In this document: piece after piece, positions 1 through 8,589 of the stretch
How the letters are laid out: each line of letters begins with the position of its first letter
Numbering within the stretch: the stretch's first letter is position 1
Source: Stappia sp. 28M-7
GTDB lineage: Bacteria; Pseudomonadota; Alphaproteobacteria; Rhizobiales; Stappiaceae
NCBI RefSeq assembly: GCF_014252955.1
Contig: NZ_JACMIA010000001.1
Span: 2,812,258-2,876,257 of the forward strand
Reading direction: 5' to 3'
Length of the DNA stretch: 64,000 nucleotides
Made by a program: the position numbers and the translations under genes
The notes under the pieces: model-generated
The model's input: only the letters and a program-made list of their open reading frames with translations
Told to the model about the DNA's origin: nothing
Database searches by the model: none

Positions 1-1
1 G

Positions 2-127
2 AATGTCGGCGCGGCCTTCGACGTGCTCGCCGGGACCGCGTGGCCGCTGCGCCTCAGCCTGTCGTCGCTGGATGTGGTGCGGTTTCACCCGGCACGGGTG
101 CTGGAAAGCGTTGCCCTGGCGGGTTGA
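2..127 (+). CDS. C-terminal fragment of unidentified protein (truncated by window edge)
   Basis: An open frame runs in from the window edge and ends with TGA at 125-127, giving about 41 residues that finish VLESVALAG. It is convergent with the DUF2478 gene, whose stop lies only 4 nt downstream. DUF2478 genes often sit near molybdate-transport genes, so a transporter component is possible, but nothing in this tail lets me name it. The reading frame is supported only by the absence of stops and by fitting exactly up to the neighbouring gene. Confidence 0.35.
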   Translation, partial: NVGAAFDVLAGTAWPLRLSLSSLDVVRFHPARVLESVALAG

Positions 128-130
128 GCC

Positions 131-652
131 CTACGCGTCCTCGGGAACCGCGGCGAGCGCGGTCTCGGCCCAGCCGGCGATCGCGTCGACCTCGGCGGGA
201 AGCCGGGTCGCCATGTCGCCGCAGAACTCCAGGAACCGCGGCAGGTTGAGGCCGTTGACGCCGACGATCACCGCCATATCGGCGGCGAGCGCCTCGGCGA
301 TCACATCGCGAAAGCCCCTGCCCTCCGCTTCCTGCTTGCCGAACTTGTTGACAAGGAGAACGTCGCCCCCCGAGGAGAGCCGGGCGGCGGTCTCGCCGAC
401 CGCCTGCTCCAGCCCCTGCGGGTCGAGCCGGCAGCCGCGCGACTGCGGCCCCAGCGTCTGCGAGATGCGGATCAACGGGCCGTCGGGCAACACCTTGACG
501 TCCATGTCGCAGGGACGGTCGTCTGCGCAGGCGGAATTGATCTGCACGACGCCGAGAACCCGCAGGCCCTGCCCTTCCAGCCGCTCGGCAACACGGGCGA
601 GCACCAGGTCCATGTCGCCGCGTCCGGGCGAGGTCGTGTAGGCGAGTTTCAT
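131..652 (-). CDS. DUF2478 family protein (putative NTPase)
   Basis: This 173-residue protein matches the DUF2478 family, described as nucleoside-triphosphatases found near molybdenum/nickel uptake genes. The family signature VLLVNKFGKQEAEGRG lies near residues 99-114. Conserved cysteine-containing stretches (SACADDRPCDMDV and QSRGCRL) fit the family. The N-terminus begins MKLAYTTSPGRGD, where a THEP1-like NTPase fold would place its phosphate loop, but I see no canonical GxxxxGK[ST]. No signal peptide or membrane segment is visible, so it is probably cytoplasmic. The substrate is unknown. Confidence 0.75.
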   Translation of the reverse strand: MKLAYTTSPGRGDMDLVLARVAERLEGQGLRVLGVVQINSACADDRPCDMDVKVLPDGPLIRISQTLGPQSRGCRLDPQGLEQAVGETAARLSSGGDVLLVNKFGKQEAEGRGFRDVIAEALAADMAVIVGVNGLNLPRFLEFCGDMATRLPAEVDAIAGWAETALAAVPEDA

Positions 653-793
653 CGCAGGTTCCGCTCAACGTCCGCAGGCTGTCGATCCGCGATGGCGGCG
701 GATCCCCTTGCACGCGACAGGTATCGCAGACCTTGGCCGGATAGCGCAAGTGCATGGGCGTCGCAGGCGGTTTCGGCCCCCGCGAACATTCAT

Positions 794-847
794 TCAACTT
801 TTCGGTTGACTCATTCGTCCGGGCCGCGTTTATTAAACCGTATGGTT
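794..847. promoter_or_regulatory. Candidate ArsR operator: two related inverted repeats
   Basis: TCAAC-N6-GTTGA at 794-809 and AACC-GTAT-GGTT at 836-847 are two inverted repeats with similar half-sites flanking and overlapping the arsR start codon. ArsR-type repressors commonly bind such dyads and autoregulate. The operator role is inferred from position and symmetry only. Confidence 0.4.
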
Positions 848-1213
848 GAACAAGAAACACACCGGCTCGACGCCATCTTTCACGCCCTCGGCGATGCCAC
901 CCGCCGGCAGATGCTGCAGGCCCTTTCCGAGGGCGAACGCAGCGTCAGCCAGCTTGCCGAGCCCTTCGACATGTCGCTGGCGGCGGCCTCCAAGCACGTG
1001 AAGGTGCTGGAAAAGGCCGGCCTGATCCGCCGCGAGGTGCGCTGGCGCACCCATACCTGCCGGCTGGAACCGGGGCCGCTGGCCAGCGCCCACGACTGGC
1101 TCGGCTTCTACGAGCGCTTCTGGACCGGCCGCCTCGACGTCCTCGACGCATTGCTGCGCGAGGAAAGGGCCAAGACGAAGACTGACCAACCCAAGGAAGG
1201 AGACAAGACATGA
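842..1213 (+). CDS. ArsR/SmtB-family transcriptional regulator
   Basis: This 123-residue protein is a compact winged-helix repressor. The N-terminal helix contains HALGDATRRQMLQAL and the recognition helix lies in MSLAAASKHVKVLEKAGL (about residues 40-57), both typical of ArsR proteins paired with AHSA1/SRPBCC genes. No metal-binding CxC motif is visible, so it probably does not sense metals. The start is ATG 842. The stop overlaps the next start by 4 nt (ATGA), so the SRPBCC gene is translationally coupled. In similar pairs the regulator controls its own SRPBCC partner. Confidence 0.88.
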   Translation: MVEQETHRLDAIFHALGDATRRQMLQALSEGERSVSQLAEPFDMSLAAASKHVKVLEKAGLIRREVRWRTHTCRLEPGPLASAHDWLGFYERFWTGRLDVLDALLREERAKTKTDQPKEGDKT

Positions 1214-1740
1214 CCGTGATGGAAAGACCCGATGCCCATGGCACGCTGACCGCCCCCGACACGCTGGAGATCCGCCGCGTGCTGCCCGCCGCCCCCGAGC
1301 GGGTCTGGGCCTGGCTCACCGACAGCGAGCTGCGCAAGAAGTGGCTGGCCGAGGGCGAGATGAGCCTGGTGCCCGGCGGCGAGTTCGAGCTGGTCTGGCG
1401 CAACGACGAACTGACCGACCCGCCCGGAACCCGGCCCGAGAACATCGGCGACGAGAACCGGATGACCTGCCGGGTGATCTCGGCCGATCCGCCGCGCAGC
1501 CTGTCCATCACCTGGGGCACGGCCAGTAACGTGACCTTCTCGCTGGCCCCGCGCGGCGAGGACACGCTGCTCACCATCGTCCATGCCCGCCTGCCCGACC
1601 GCGCCTCGCTGCTCGGCGTCAGCGCCGGCTGGCATGCCCATCTCGGCGTGCTGGTGGCCCTGGTGGAGGGGCGCAAGCCCGCGCCCTTCTGGGACGCGTT
1701 TACCGCGCTCAAGCAGGACTACGACACGCGCCTGCCCTGA
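1210..1740 (+). CDS. SRPBCC (AHSA1-like) domain protein
   Basis: The 176-residue product has the START-like SRPBCC fold. The signature IRRVLPAAPERVWAWLTD (about residues 20-37) and the following GGEFELVWR match AHSA1/activator of Hsp90 ATPase 1-like proteins, which form a hydrophobic ligand cavity. The C-terminal helix segment includes GWHAHLGVLVALVEG, usual for bacterial members located next to ArsR genes. Its ligand is unknown. It overlaps arsR by 4 nt and is followed by a strong hairpin terminator, so the two genes form a complete operon. Confidence 0.85.
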   Translation: MTVMERPDAHGTLTAPDTLEIRRVLPAAPERVWAWLTDSELRKKWLAEGEMSLVPGGEFELVWRNDELTDPPGTRPENIGDENRMTCRVISADPPRSLSITWGTASNVTFSLAPRGEDTLLTIVHARLPDRASLLGVSAGWHAHLGVLVALVEGRKPAPFWDAFTALKQDYDTRLP

Positions 1741-1765
1741 TGGCGCAAGTCCAGGCGAAGACATC

Positions 1766-1797
1766 CGGCCGGCGGGGGAGATCCCCCTCGCCGGCCG
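1766..1797 (+). terminator. Rho-independent terminator after the ArsR-SRPBCC operon
   Basis: A GC-rich hairpin (CGGCCGGCG-type arms around a GATC loop) starts 25 nt after the stop and is followed by a short T-rich tract (TTGTTCTC). Confidence 0.6.
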
Positions 1798-1943
1798 CCT
1801 TGTTCTCGCAAGCGAATCTTCCCTTACGACAACTTGCGGTCGACCTTCCCCAGACTTGACACCCCCAGCAATCTCGCGCCCCATCACCCTACGGTTGCGG
1901 GTCGGGAATCGGCCCTAAGCAAGCCGAGAAAAGGGAGGCTGTC

Positions 1944-3254
1944 ATGTTGCGTGCACTTTCACGCCCTGCCGTCGTGCTGATGGATCGCTATCTGCCCGAT
2001 GCTTTCATCTTCGTTCTGCTGCTGACCATCATCGCGGCCGCGTCGGCAATGCTGTTCGAGGGCGCCGGCCCGATGGCCGTCGTCCAGATGTGGGGCGACG
2101 GGTTCTGGGGCCTGCTCTCCTTCTCCATGCAGATGCTGCTGATCCTGGTGACCGGCTATATCCTCGCCTCGTCGCCGCCGGTGAGGAAGTTCCTCGCCCT
2201 GCTGGCCGGCCTTGCGAACTCGCCCGGCTCCGCCATCGTGCTGGTGTCGGTGGTTTCGCTGGTCGCCTCCTGGGTCAACTGGGGCTTCGGTCTCGTCGTC
2301 GGCGCGCTGTTCGCCCGCGAGCTGGCCCGCCAGATCCGCGTCGACTACCGCCTGCTGATCGCCGCCGCCTATTCCGGCTTCGTGATCTGGCACGGCGGCC
2401 TTGCCGGCTCGATCCCGCTCACCATCGCCACGCCCGGCCACTTCACCGAGGCGCAGATCGGCGTCATCGGCACCGGCGACACCATCTTCTCCGCCTTCAA
2501 CCTGATCATCGTCGCCGTGCTCTTCGTGGTCATTCCGCTGGTGAACTGGCTGATGCTGCCGCGCGAGGACGAGAGCGTCTATGTCACGCGCGAGCAGCTG
2601 GGCGAGGAACTCGACACCACGTTCGAGCCGACCCGCCCGGCCGAACACCTGGAAAACAGCCGGCTGCTGATGTGGCTGGTCGGCTTCGCCGGCCTCGTCT
2701 TCCTGGCGCACTACTTCTTCGTGCGCGGCGCCGGGCTGAACCTCAACATCGTCAACTTCCTGTTCCTGATGGTGGGCATCGTGCTGCACGGCACCGCCCG
2801 CAACCTGCTCAATGCGCTGCAGGAAGGGGTCAAGGGCGGCTCCGGCATCATCATCCAGTTCCCCTTCTATGCGGGTATCATGGCGATCATGACCCAGTCC
2901 GGCCTGGCACAGAGCCTGTCGGAGTGGTTCGTCTCGATCTCCAGCGCCACCACCCTGCCGTTCTGGACCTTCATCAGCGCCGGCATCGTCAACCTGTTCG
3001 TGCCCTCGGGCGGCGGCCAGTGGGCGGTGCAGGCGCCGGTGATGCTGCCGGCGGCCGAGGCGCTCGGCGCCGACGTCGCGCGCGTTGCCATGGCCGTTGC
3101 CTGGGGCGATGCCTGGACCAACCTGCTGCAGCCGTTCTGGGCGCTGCCCATGCTCGGCATCGCCGGGCTGAAGGCCAAGGACATCATGGGCTTCTGCCTG
3201 ATCCATCTGGTCATCACCGGCGTTATCATCGGGACGCTGCTGGTCGTCCTGTAA
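1944..3254 (+). CDS. atoE: Short-chain fatty acid transporter, AtoE family
   Basis: This 436-residue inner-membrane protein has about ten or more hydrophobic helices and the AtoE/SCFA-transporter signatures WVNWGFGLVVGALFARE (about residues 109-125) and VPSGGGQWAVQAPVMLPAA (about 352-370). E. coli AtoE takes up short-chain fatty acids such as acetoacetate or butyrate. The length matches the family, about 440 residues. The start at ATG 1944 is preceded by GGGAGG at good spacing. No ato acyl-CoA genes are adjacent; the downstream VOC gene may be co-transcribed. Substrate choice is inferred from family only. Confidence 0.9.
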   Translation: MLRALSRPAVVLMDRYLPDAFIFVLLLTIIAAASAMLFEGAGPMAVVQMWGDGFWGLLSFSMQMLLILVTGYILASSPPVRKFLALLAGLANSPGSAIVLVSVVSLVASWVNWGFGLVVGALFARELARQIRVDYRLLIAAAYSGFVIWHGGLAGSIPLTIATPGHFTEAQIGVIGTGDTIFSAFNLIIVAVLFVVIPLVNWLMLPREDESVYVTREQLGEELDTTFEPTRPAEHLENSRLLMWLVGFAGLVFLAHYFFVRGAGLNLNIVNFLFLMVGIVLHGTARNLLNALQEGVKGGSGIIIQFPFYAGIMAIMTQSGLAQSLSEWFVSISSATTLPFWTFISAGIVNLFVPSGGGQWAVQAPVMLPAAEALGADVARVAMAVAWGDAWTNLLQPFWALPMLGIAGLKAKDIMGFCLIHLVITGVIIGTLLVVL

Positions 3255-3336
3255 GGACGGCCCGCCCGCCGCATGCCGGCCGGACCGACAATGGCCCGGC
3301 CGGTGTTTCGCAAGTGAACCAGTGAGGGAGGAAGAC

Positions 3337-3729
3337 ATGCTCAGCCATGTGATGGTGGGAACCAACGACATCGAGCGCGCCAAGCGCTTCTACGACGCGG
3401 TACTGGGGCTCTTGGGCGCCGGCGAACCGGCGCGCAACCAGAACGCCTCGGGCCAGACCCGCCTGTTCTACCGCCACGACGGCAGCACCTTCGCCGTCAC
3501 CGAGCCGCTCGACGGCCAGGAGGCGGTGCCCGCCAATGGCGGCACCATCGGCTTCAAGTGCAACTCGCCGGAACAGGTGCAGGAATTCCACGACGTCGCC
3601 GTGGCCCATGGCGGCACCTCGGTCGAAGGCGCGCCCGGCCCGCGCACCGGCCCGATGGGGACGCTCTACCTCGGCTATGTGCGCGACCCGGACGGCAACA
3701 AGCTCTGCGCTCTCCACCGCCCGGCCTGA
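3337..3729 (+). CDS. VOC family (glyoxalase/bleomycin-resistance fold) protein
   Basis: The 130-residue protein opens MLSHVMVGTNDIERAKRFYD, the classic first beta-alpha unit of vicinal oxygen chelate proteins, and ends YVRDPDGNKLCALHRP, the matching final strand. Putative metal ligands are His4, one residue in the middle and the C-terminal acidic/His positions. Such single-domain proteins are often glyoxalase I-like or resistance proteins, and substrate cannot be told from sequence. ATG 3337 is chosen because GAGGGAGG lies 5-13 nt upstream; a GTG at 3322 is in frame but overlaps that Shine-Dalgarno sequence. The gap to atoE is 82 nt. Confidence 0.85.
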   Translation: MLSHVMVGTNDIERAKRFYDAVLGLLGAGEPARNQNASGQTRLFYRHDGSTFAVTEPLDGQEAVPANGGTIGFKCNSPEQVQEFHDVAVAHGGTSVEGAPGPRTGPMGTLYLGYVRDPDGNKLCALHRPA

Positions 3730-4019
3730 CATGACGACAGCCCCCGCCGCCGCCGCAAACGGCGGTGGGGGAGTAATAATGTCCCGAGACGGAATCGCCT
3801 GACAATGCCCCGCCTGAGAAGGGGTGGCCATGCTACGTTAGAGCGGGTTTGATGGTGTCGCTGAAAATCTCAAATCCGAGAACCAACGACAATGACCAGA
3901 AAGGACGGCAGGGCGGCTCCTCTATCCTCTGGGTATGGTTTTAGCAGTACAAACCTTGACCCTGTCACGAGAAATTCGTTCGACTAAAGCAAATTTTTCA
4001 AATTATTTCGCGCAGATCA

Positions 4020-4643
4020 ATGGGGTATCTTTTGAATTTTAAAAAAAACACCCTCAAAAGAATATTTAAAATCGCCGCCGCATCTGCGGCAGGATTATTA
4101 GTTTTGATAATATTTTCTATTATTTCATTTAACAAGCTTTGGATTCAGTCTATGCCTCAAGGAAACCTGATATTTCTAGCAGAACTTGAACTAGCGAGAC
4201 TGAAAATACCAGCATGTAAAAACCCTGGTGATTTTAAGATCGGCGCAAAACCGTGGCCCCAAAGCCATTGCCGATGGTGGCGCCTTCCCAGAGAAAAAGG
4301 AAAATACTGCGGGCATCTAAATGAAATTCTGAAAATTGAACAAAATTGCCTCGAGATATTCTTTGACAGAAATGCAAATAAAGAGACTATTGATATATTC
4401 ATTAAGTCTTTTAAATATCCATGCCAAGTTTTGCGTAACTTCAAACAAGAAATATCATACGAAACAATTCGGCAAGGCATAAGGTGTGATCGAGGTGAGG
4501 AATATATTAGATTCACTGCATACATCTTGCAATCTGAGAATTCATTTAATGAAGAGGAGAATATTTTTATTGATTACACAGAAAATATCAAATTACTGAA
4601 AAAGATCGAAAGGACAAATGCGTGGCGTTTTTTCGGGTTTTAA
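4020..4643 (+). CDS. AT-rich orphan: membrane-anchored hypothetical protein
   Basis: I do not recognise this 207-residue protein. Residues 1-15 are lysine-rich, residues about 17-38 form one hydrophobic helix (AASAAGLLVLIIFSIISF) and the rest is polar, consistent with a type II anchored protein facing the periplasm. Several cysteines (CKNPGD, HCRWW, KYCGH, NCLEIF, PCQVL, RCDRG) could form disulfides. Base composition and codon use (AAA, ATA and TTT codons) are starkly different from the GC-rich neighbours, which points to recent horizontal acquisition. It stands alone, with about 200-300 nt of low-GC DNA on each side. Confidence 0.7.
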   Translation: MGYLLNFKKNTLKRIFKIAAASAAGLLVLIIFSIISFNKLWIQSMPQGNLIFLAELELARLKIPACKNPGDFKIGAKPWPQSHCRWWRLPREKGKYCGHLNEILKIEQNCLEIFFDRNANKETIDIFIKSFKYPCQVLRNFKQEISYETIRQGIRCDRGEEYIRFTAYILQSENSFNEEENIFIDYTENIKLLKKIERTNAWRFFGF

Positions 4644-4863
4644 ACAACCTTCTCATGGGCCCAACAAGACGTATGGATAAAACGCTGATCATTTACAGAG
4701 ACGCCGTATAAAAGAAGTTAGCGCTTGAAGAAAGGCGCGCTATCGAAATTACATAGAATTCAACCCTTTACACCTTGCAGCCTATGAAGAATTTCGCGCC
4801 TCTCCTTCGCCCCTCGCACCGACCGGAAATGCCCCGCACTCACCAAACCGACAAGGACCGCAG

Positions 4864-5271
4864 ATGGAAGGCAGGTCGCCGCAGGAACGCTTTCCGCTCA
4901 TCGGGACAGTCAGAAATCCCGCACTCTTCTTCGATGGACGAGATCTTCTGCTGTGCTACGGGGTCGCGCCGGCCGCCGGCGGCGGAGCGGTCATTCTCGA
5001 GTTCGGCGACGTGTTCAGCTTCGAGAAGAACGCGAACACCGCCGAACGGCCGGACGCCTCGGTTCATCCGCTCCGCCCATGGCACTTCACGGAAGTGACG
5101 GGGAGCGAGGCGACTGAACGCTGGAAGCCGCTGCCCCTGCGGCTCTGGACCATCTCCTTCAACGACATGGCGGTCGAAGTCGTCTTCGCCACAGTCCGTA
5201 AGGTTCACGAGACCCGCGAGACATCGGAGCCGCACCGCGCCTTGCTGGACTTTCTGCGCAGGCACGACTGA
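4864..5271 (+). CDS. Hypothetical protein
   Basis: A 135-residue protein of unknown function. It is predicted soluble and mixed alpha/beta, with an immunity-like compactness: LFFDGRDLLLCYGVAP near the start, then an aromatic-rich PLRPWHFTEVT and a C-terminal ETSEPHRALLDFLRRH. GC content returns to the host level here, unlike the gene just upstream. No operon partner is evident: 116 nt separate it from the MarR regulator. The ATG at 4864 has a weak upstream purine stretch (AAGGACCGCAG). Confidence 0.55.
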   Translation: MEGRSPQERFPLIGTVRNPALFFDGRDLLLCYGVAPAAGGGAVILEFGDVFSFEKNANTAERPDASVHPLRPWHFTEVTGSEATERWKPLPLRLWTISFNDMAVEVVFATVRKVHETRETSEPHRALLDFLRRHD

Positions 5272-5387
5272 GCCGGGCCGCCCACAGCCTTCCGGGCCGG
5301 CGCACCGCGACAGTCGCCAGGACCGGCGAGTGCCTTCTCCCTCCATGCCGCTTGACGCTGATTAGGCACCATATTATATGCCGCCAC

Positions 5388-5918
5388 ATGACAAAGATGC
5401 TGGAACAAAAGCACTTGGCGCTGCTGGAGGAAGCAGAGCGCCGGGCCGTCGCGCCCACGGACAACATCCGTGCGTGTTTCGAACTGTTGGCGCTGACCGG
5501 TGCCATCGACCGCGATTGCGCCGTCCGCCTCGCGCGGCACCGCCTGTCCGAAGGCAAGTTCGTGCTGCTGTTCCTCCTGCACGACAAGCCCGACGGGCTG
5601 TCGCCGCATGAACTGGCCGAGCGCGCGGGCGTGACGCGGGCGACGATCACGGGGCTTCTCGACGGCCTGGAACGCGACGGGTTCATCGTCCGGCGCAGCG
5701 GGCTCGACGACCGGCGCAAGATTTCCGTCTCGCTGACGCAGCTCGGGCGCGAAACCGCCCGCGACCTGTTCACCGAACATGCCGACTGGGTCGCATCGCT
5801 GTTCCACGGCTTCACCGACGACGACCGCAAGACGCTGAACGCGCTGCTGCAACGCATCTGGCGAAACCTGGAAGCCAACGGGTGCAAGGCTGGCATGGAC
5901 AAGGACGCCCGCACATGA
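5388..5918 (+). CDS. MarR-family transcriptional regulator
   Basis: The 176-residue protein has the MarR winged helix: LSPHELAERAGVTRATITGLLDGLERDGF (split here as helix 3, the recognition helix and the start of the wing, about residues 75-103) followed by the wing RRSGLDDRRKISVSLT. MarR proteins dimerise and repress small operons, often releasing DNA on binding phenolic ligands. It overlaps the following DNA alkylation repair gene by 4 nt (ATGA), so it probably regulates that gene and itself. ATG 5388 or 5397 could start translation; an AT-rich element (ATATTATAT) lies at 5371-5379. Confidence 0.86.
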   Translation: MTKMLEQKHLALLEEAERRAVAPTDNIRACFELLALTGAIDRDCAVRLARHRLSEGKFVLLFLLHDKPDGLSPHELAERAGVTRATITGLLDGLERDGFIVRRSGLDDRRKISVSLTQLGRETARDLFTEHADWVASLFHGFTDDDRKTLNALLQRIWRNLEANGCKAGMDKDART

Positions 5919-6691
5919 GCGCGGCAAAGGCCACCGGGCGCGGCATCAAGGACATCGATCCGGATCGCCTCGCCCGCCTCAATGCCGGCGAGATCGAAGC
6001 CGCAACGCTGACCGAATGCCTGGCGGTCGATTTCGCCGTCCTGATGCGCCATGTCCTGCCGGAGATCGGAGCGGGCGCGCTCGGTGAAATGGAGCGCGGC
6101 GCCGCGACGGGCATCTCGAAGCGCATGTCGCTCGCCGCGCGCGTGATCGGGGACGAGTTCGGCACTGCCGCCCTCGACCGGCTTGCACACCATCGGTCGG
6201 ACACCGCGCGCGGCTGGGCCTGCTTCATGATCGGCGCGGCCGAGATGCCGCTTGCCGAAAGGCTCACAGCCATCCGCCCCTATGCGGACGACCCGCATTT
6301 CGGCGTGCGGGAATGGTCGTGGATGGCGGTGCGTCCGCATCTGGCCACTGAGCTTGCCGGCGCCATCGCGCAGCTCGCCGAGTGGACCGCGGCGCCTTCC
6401 GAGCGTATCCGCCGTTTCTCCTCGGAGGCGATCCGGCCGCGCGGCGTATGGTGCGCGCATATCGGCGCGCTCCGGGCAGAGCCCGAGCTTGCGCTTCCGG
6501 TTCTCGAGCCGCTCCGCGCGGACCCTGCCGCCTATGTGCAGAACTCGGTCGGCAACTGGCTGAACGATGCCGGCAAGGACCGGCCCGACTGGGTCAAGGC
6601 CCTGTGCGCCCGCTGGTCCGCCGAAAGCTCGAGGCCGGAAACGGCGCGCATCTGCAAGCGCGCCCTCCGCTCGATCACTCCTGCCCTTTGA
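5915..6691 (+). CDS. DNA alkylation repair (AlkD-like HEAT-repeat) protein
   Basis: This 258-residue protein fits the DNA alkylation repair family (PF08713), an all-helical HEAT-like array that removes alkylated bases such as N3- or N7-alkylpurines. Diagnostic pieces are RRFSSEAIRPRGVW (about residues 162-175) and YVQNSVGNWLNDAGKDRPDW (about 207-226). Earlier HEAT repeats include ARGWACFMIG and FGVREWSWMAVRPHL. ATG 5915 overlaps the MarR stop (ATGA) and is preferred over upstream in-frame codons. Coupling with a MarR regulator suggests induction by a chemical signal. The exact lesion specificity is not readable. Confidence 0.8.
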   Translation: MSAAKATGRGIKDIDPDRLARLNAGEIEAATLTECLAVDFAVLMRHVLPEIGAGALGEMERGAATGISKRMSLAARVIGDEFGTAALDRLAHHRSDTARGWACFMIGAAEMPLAERLTAIRPYADDPHFGVREWSWMAVRPHLATELAGAIAQLAEWTAAPSERIRRFSSEAIRPRGVWCAHIGALRAEPELALPVLEPLRADPAAYVQNSVGNWLNDAGKDRPDWVKALCARWSAESSRPETARICKRALRSITPAL

Positions 6692-6714
6692 CATAGAAAC
6701 GGACGCGACGCATC

Positions 6715-7062
6715 GTGACCCACTATCTTGCCGAACTCTACACGCCGAAGCCCGCCTGGCTGGCGCTGCCTGAGACTGAACGCCAGCAGTTCTTCGCCGC
6801 CATCGGCGCGGCCATGCCGGCCTTGTCGGCGCTTGGCGTCGAAGCTCTTGCCCTCGGCAAGGTCGACCAGACCAAGGCGCACGCCGCGCCGCAGACATTC
6901 TTTGCGGTGTGGCGATGCCCGGACGACGCGGCGCTCGGCGCGCTGGTCGACGGCATCGCGCAATCGGGCTGGCACGACTATTTCGAGACGATCAACGCCG
7001 GTGGCGAGGCAACCGACTTTCCCGGGCATCTTGCGCAGCTGGCTGAAACCGCCCAGCGCTAG
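6715..7062 (+). CDS. DUF6616-like small protein
   Basis: The 115-residue protein starts MTHYLAELYTPKPAWLAL with a GTG codon and resembles the DUF6616 family of small soluble proteins with a ferredoxin-like (ABM-type) alpha/beta pattern. The tail GWHDYFETINAGGEATDF is characteristic. Function is unknown. It lies 23 nt after alkD and is probably the last gene of the marR-alkD operon. The family name is from memory and moderately certain. Confidence 0.65.
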   Translation: MTHYLAELYTPKPAWLALPETERQQFFAAIGAAMPALSALGVEALALGKVDQTKAHAAPQTFFAVWRCPDDAALGALVDGIAQSGWHDYFETINAGGEATDFPGHLAQLAETAQR

Positions 7063-7140
7063 GCATGGGCGTGATAGGTGGCGGAGACGCGCGCGCCCGC
7101 GGGCGGTTTACTCCGCCACCCAGCCGGGCAATATCGCGGC

Positions 7141-7356
7141 ATGAAAACCGTTTGCCTGTTTCTGGCCAGCGCGGCCTTCGCCTATCTCTACTACGAACGC
7201 TTCTGGCGCTGGCGAGACTGCATCGAGGCCTCGGCCTCGAGCTGCCGCACTGAGGACGGCAGCAACCTCACCAGTGGCGGTCAGCTTTGGGGCATCGTCG
7301 CGGCCGTGTTCCTGCTGCTCGCCCTGCGCTCGCTTGTGAAAGCGCGAAAGCACTGA
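7141..7356 (+). CDS. Small two-helix membrane protein
   Basis: The 71-residue product begins MKTVCLFLASAAFAYLYYE, a hydrophobic segment that could be a signal or membrane helix, has a soluble loop with two cysteines (DCIEASASSCRTED), and ends with a second helix LWGIVAAVFLLLALRSLV and a basic tail. This suggests an inner-membrane hairpin with a disulfide-bearing periplasmic loop. I chose ATG 7141 because the hydrophobic segment then sits at the N-terminus; a longer frame from 7078 has an atypical N-terminus. Function is unknown. Confidence 0.55.
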   Translation: MKTVCLFLASAAFAYLYYERFWRWRDCIEASASSCRTEDGSNLTSGGQLWGIVAAVFLLLALRSLVKARKH

Positions 7357-7566
7357 CCGGCATAGCCGGCAAATAGCGCTGTGCCGGAGGCTGCGCGGGC
7401 AGTCGGCGGTAAGATCGAAATGTACGGGGGAGATATCTTCGGAAAGTGGCGGGCCGCGCCTGTACAACGGAGAACTGCACCTACGCTATCCCCCAACTCA
7501 GTCACGAGCGAATGGGTCCTAGATGGCTGCGCTTCCTTGGCGGCCAGCGGCACGGAGGAGTTCAGC

Positions 7567-8589
7567 ATGACTATCGACGCGGATTCGGGTGCGTTGTCCT
7601 CCCGCTACCGTCGTTTTGCAGTCCGTGAGGCGAGCGGACGGTCTCCGCTGTATGAGCAGCTCACCATGAGCCTGTCGAACGATGCAGAAGTTCTCAGCTT
7701 GATTGCGGCCCTCCCTCAACCGAAGCAGCAGCCCAACCTGCTTCTCGCCGCCTATCGACACCTCTTCGGTGTCCCGGCGAACTACAGCGAGTTCAGGCAA
7801 GTTCTGGTGGATCGCTTCGATGCGGTTCGCTCCATCATGCTGGAGCGCTCGACGCAAACAAATGAACCGGGACGGTGCGCCGTGCTCCTGCCGGTTTTGG
7901 CCAGCCTGCCTCAGCCTCTGGCGCTTCTGGAGGTCGGAGCGTCCGCCGGGCTTTGCCTCTTCCCGGATCGATACGGATACGAGTACCCCTCACGAAGCCT
8001 CCGGCCGTCGGCGGAGGCTAAACCTCATCCCGTGTTCCCATGCAGGGCTTCCGCGACTGTCCAGCTCCCTGACACGCTTCCGCAGATCGTTTGGCGGGCC
8101 GGGCTCGATCTGAACCCGCTGGACGCTGGCGACCCAGACGAGGCCGCATGGCTCGAGACGCTCATCTGGCCCGAACAGGAAGAGCGCCGCAACAGGCTTC
8201 GTTTGGCACTCGATATCGTGGCGGAGAAGAGACCGACGATCGTAAAGGGTGATCTCCTCGGACCGGAGTTCGAAGCCCTGTGCCGTCAAGCTCCGCAAGA
8301 CGCCACGCTGGTCGTCTTTCATACCGCCGTGCTCGCCTACGTCCCACGCAACGACGACCGCATGAGATTTGCCAACCGGGCTTCCGCGCTGTCAGATGTC
8401 TGGATCTGCAACGAGGCACCGAGCGTCATGCCGCATTTTGGCTTCGCCGCCGCAGACGCTCCGTCGCAAGGCGCCTTCCTGCTGTCGGTAAATAACCGAC
8501 CTGCGGCGTGGACCGACCCGCACGGCGCCTGGATTGAAACGACCAGGGATTCAACGTCCTCTTCCAAGGAGGCTGCCCGGCTTCACTGA
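7567..8589 (+). CDS. DUF2332 domain-containing protein
   Basis: The 340-residue protein matches DUF2332: RYRRFAVREASGRSPLYEQL near the N-terminus (residues 14-33), PLALLEVGASAGLCLFPDRY in the middle (about 115-134, glycine-rich like a methyltransferase motif I) and VVFHTAVLAYVP (about 250). The family is uncharacterised. The GASAGL loop suggests nucleotide or SAM binding, which is inference. ATG 7567 follows GAGGAG at suitable spacing. Codon use is somewhat less GC-biased than the core genes, and it lies just left of the defence island. Confidence 0.8.
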   Translation: MTIDADSGALSSRYRRFAVREASGRSPLYEQLTMSLSNDAEVLSLIAALPQPKQQPNLLLAAYRHLFGVPANYSEFRQVLVDRFDAVRSIMLERSTQTNEPGRCAVLLPVLASLPQPLALLEVGASAGLCLFPDRYGYEYPSRSLRPSAEAKPHPVFPCRASATVQLPDTLPQIVWRAGLDLNPLDAGDPDEAAWLETLIWPEQEERRNRLRLALDIVAEKRPTIVKGDLLGPEFEALCRQAPQDATLVVFHTAVLAYVPRNDDRMRFANRASALSDVWICNEAPSVMPHFGFAAADAPSQGAFLLSVNNRPAAWTDPHGAWIETTRDSTSSSKEAARLH

